Positions 62,842 through 64,000 of a stretch of DNA of 64,000 nucleotides are shown here, piece after piece. Position 1 is the stretch's first letter. Each line of letters starts with the position of its first letter. Made by a program: the position numbers and the translations under genes. Origin of the DNA: Sinomicrobium kalidii. GTDB lineage: Bacteria; Bacteroidota; Bacteroidia; Flavobacteriales; Flavobacteriaceae. A model generated the notes under the pieces. It was given only the letters and a program-made list of their open reading frames with translations, was not told the DNA's origin and made no database searches. Where the stretch lies: assembly GCF_021183825.1 (NCBI RefSeq), contig NZ_CP089211.1:2914001-2978000 (forward strand), written 5' to 3'.

Positions 62842-64000
62842 ATGAAGATTAAAACGCCATGTTTCTCAAAAACAGTGTACATTTTTTTGGCATTAATGCC
62901 TTTGTGCCTACAATCGTGTAAGAACACCAAAGAAAATAAGCAGGCCGTAAAAAAAGAGGTAGTCGACCCTGCCGATGAGGTTATTAAGAATATTGTAGTC
63001 CCCGAATTTCCGGACAAGACGTTCGCCATTACCGATTTCGGGGCGGTAGGAGACGGAACCACCTTGAATACGGATGCATTTAAAGAAGCCATCGCCGCAT
63101 GTCACGAGGCCGGGGGCGGAAAGGTGGTTGTGCCTTCCGGTAAATTCCTTACCGGGCCGATCCACCTTAAAAGCAACGTAAACCTGCATACCGAAGAAGG
63201 TGCGGTGGTCCTCTTCAGTACAAATACGGAAGATTACCTGCCTGTTGTTCATACTTCCTATGAAGGGGTGGAATTGATGAACTATTCCCCGCTTATTTAT
63301 GCCTATCGGCAAAAGAACATTGCCGTGACCGGTAAAGGGGTCTTTAACGGCCAGGCCGGTAACTCGAACTGGTGGCCGTGGTGTGGCAGCAAAGACTATG
63401 GCTATGTCGAAGGAGCTCCCCACCAGAGGAATGAACAAAACCTGCCGCGTTTGCGAAAGATGAATGACGAAGGAACCCCGGTAGAAGAACGGGTTTTCGG
63501 AAAGGGACATCATCTGAGACCCACTTTTTTCGAGCCTTTTGAATGCGAAAATGTGTGGGTACAGGGCGTTACTTTTACCAATGCCCCTTTTTGGGTGATG
63601 CACCCCATAAAGTCGAACAGCGTTACTGTTGACGGGGTAACTGTAAAAAGCCACGGGCCCAACAATGACGGTTGTGACCCGGAATATGCCAAAAATGTTC
63701 ACATTAAGAACTGTGTATTTGATACCGGGGACGATTGTATAGCCATAAAATCGGGAAGAAACAACGATGGCCGGCGCGTCAATATCCCCAGCGAAAATAT
63801 TGTGGTGGAAGACTGCGATATGAAAGACGGCCACGGCGGGGTGGTTATGGGAAGTGAGATCTCTGCCGGGGTCAGAAACGTATATGTTCGTAATTGTACC
63901 ATGGACAGTCCGAACCTCGACAGGGCTATCCGGATAAAAACCAATACCCTGAGGGGCGGATTTGTAGAGAACGTTTACGTCAATAATATTCAGGTCGGCC
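62842..64000 (+). CDS. Glycoside hydrolase family 28 polygalacturonase (runs off the window)
   Basis: The ATG at 62842 opens a frame that continues past the end of the window, at least 386 residues. It begins with a lipoprotein signal (lipobox near LQSC, about residue 28). The beta-helix starts at ITDFGAVGDGTTLNTDAF. All four GH28 motifs are present: GPNNDGCDPE (first catalytic Asp), FDTGDDCIAIKSG (the Asp pair), GHGGVVMGSE (catalytic His) and AIRIKTN (substrate-binding Arg-Lys). It hydrolyses galacturonan or its oligomers, probably at the surface or in the periplasm, after the lyases and the esterase. Confidence 0.94.
   Translation, partial: MKIKTPCFSKTVYIFLALMPLCLQSCKNTKENKQAVKKEVVDPADEVIKNIVVPEFPDKTFAITDFGAVGDGTTLNTDAFKEAIAACHEAGGGKVVVPSGKFLTGPIHLKSNVNLHTEEGAVVLFSTNTEDYLPVVHTSYEGVELMNYSPLIYAYRQKNIAVTGKGVFNGQAGNSNWWPWCGSKDYGYVEGAPHQRNEQNLPRLRKMNDEGTPVEERVFGKGHHLRPTFFEPFECENVWVQGVTFTNAPFWVMHPIKSNSVTVDGVTVKSHGPNNDGCDPEYAKNVHIKNCVFDTGDDCIAIKSGRNNDGRRVNIPSENIVVEDCDMKDGHGGVVMGSEISAGVRNVYVRNCTMDSPNLDRAIRIKTNTLRGGFVENVYVNNIQVG

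Overview
The window looks like the chromosome of a marine- or soil-type member of the Bacteroidota, most likely Flavobacteriaceae. The evidence is the SusC/SusD pair, promoters of the TTG-N20-TAnnTTTG type, weak Shine-Dalgarno signals, a GNVR-type Wzc ending in a Tyr/Gly tail, 2TM-domain and DUF1080 proteins, and a high load of short palindromic intergenic repeats. No genus can be named from what is visible.

Layout. (1) 0.4-4.5 kb: a sulfate-activation operon, tandem-DUF2061 / cysC / cysD / cysN / cysQ, closed by a terminator. It makes and recycles PAPS and contains no sulfite- or PAPS-reductase gene. (2) 5.2-9.4 kb: the dTDP-L-rhamnose genes rfbA-C-D-B, flanked by a ~340 bp direct repeat. 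(3) 9.4-11.7 kb: gene-free DNA with about 28 copies of a 21-bp tandem repeat (105-bp higher-order period) and several REP-like hairpins. (4) 11.7-38.8 kb: a Wzx/Wzy-type exopolysaccharide or capsule locus. It begins with ugd and a 16-codon stump of an epimerase gene, then enters a visibly AT-rich cassette (13.2-24.6 kb) with flippase, pyruvyltransferase, GT2, polymerase, a DUF4838 lipoprotein, a sulfotransferase, GT4 and CDP-6-deoxyhexose genes. The GC-richer backbone resumes with the UDP-L-FucNAc pathway (fnlA, cupin, fnlB, fnlC), GT4, a second sulfotransferase, the initiating phosphoglycosyl transferase, an aminotransferase, a PglF-like dehydratase, Wza and Wzc. (5) 39-45 kb: housekeeping genes glmS (frameshifted), folA, a 2TM protein, thyA and rseP. 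(6) 45.1-47.6 kb: two intact and two palindrome-interrupted tRNA-Asn copies, tRNA-Arg with a serine-recombinase remnant ending inside it, and a broken fic gene. (7) 47.9-64 kb: a DUF1080/Gfo-Idh-MocA pair, then a pectin utilisation locus: SusC, SusD, a DUF5123-like beta-helix lipoprotein, two PL1 pectate lyases, a CE8 pectin methylesterase and the start of a GH28 polygalacturonase that runs off the window.

How it fits together. The PAPS operon and ugd share a long conserved upstream region that ends in the same promoter architecture. Two sulfotransferases lie within the polysaccharide locus. I infer a co-regulated system that builds a sulfated, probably pyruvylated, acidic exopolysaccharide containing rhamnose, uronic acid and FucNAc. 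The pectin locus is functionally separate.

The most unusual DNA is non-coding. There is a MITE-like element family with perfect terminal inverted repeats and 9-bp target duplications (two clear insertions, one of them 30 bp upstream of susC). There are hairpins with a constant CCCTAAAGGG core and different but complementary arms. The 21-bp array has a period of two helical turns. Palindromes sit inside the D-loops of tRNA-Asn copies.
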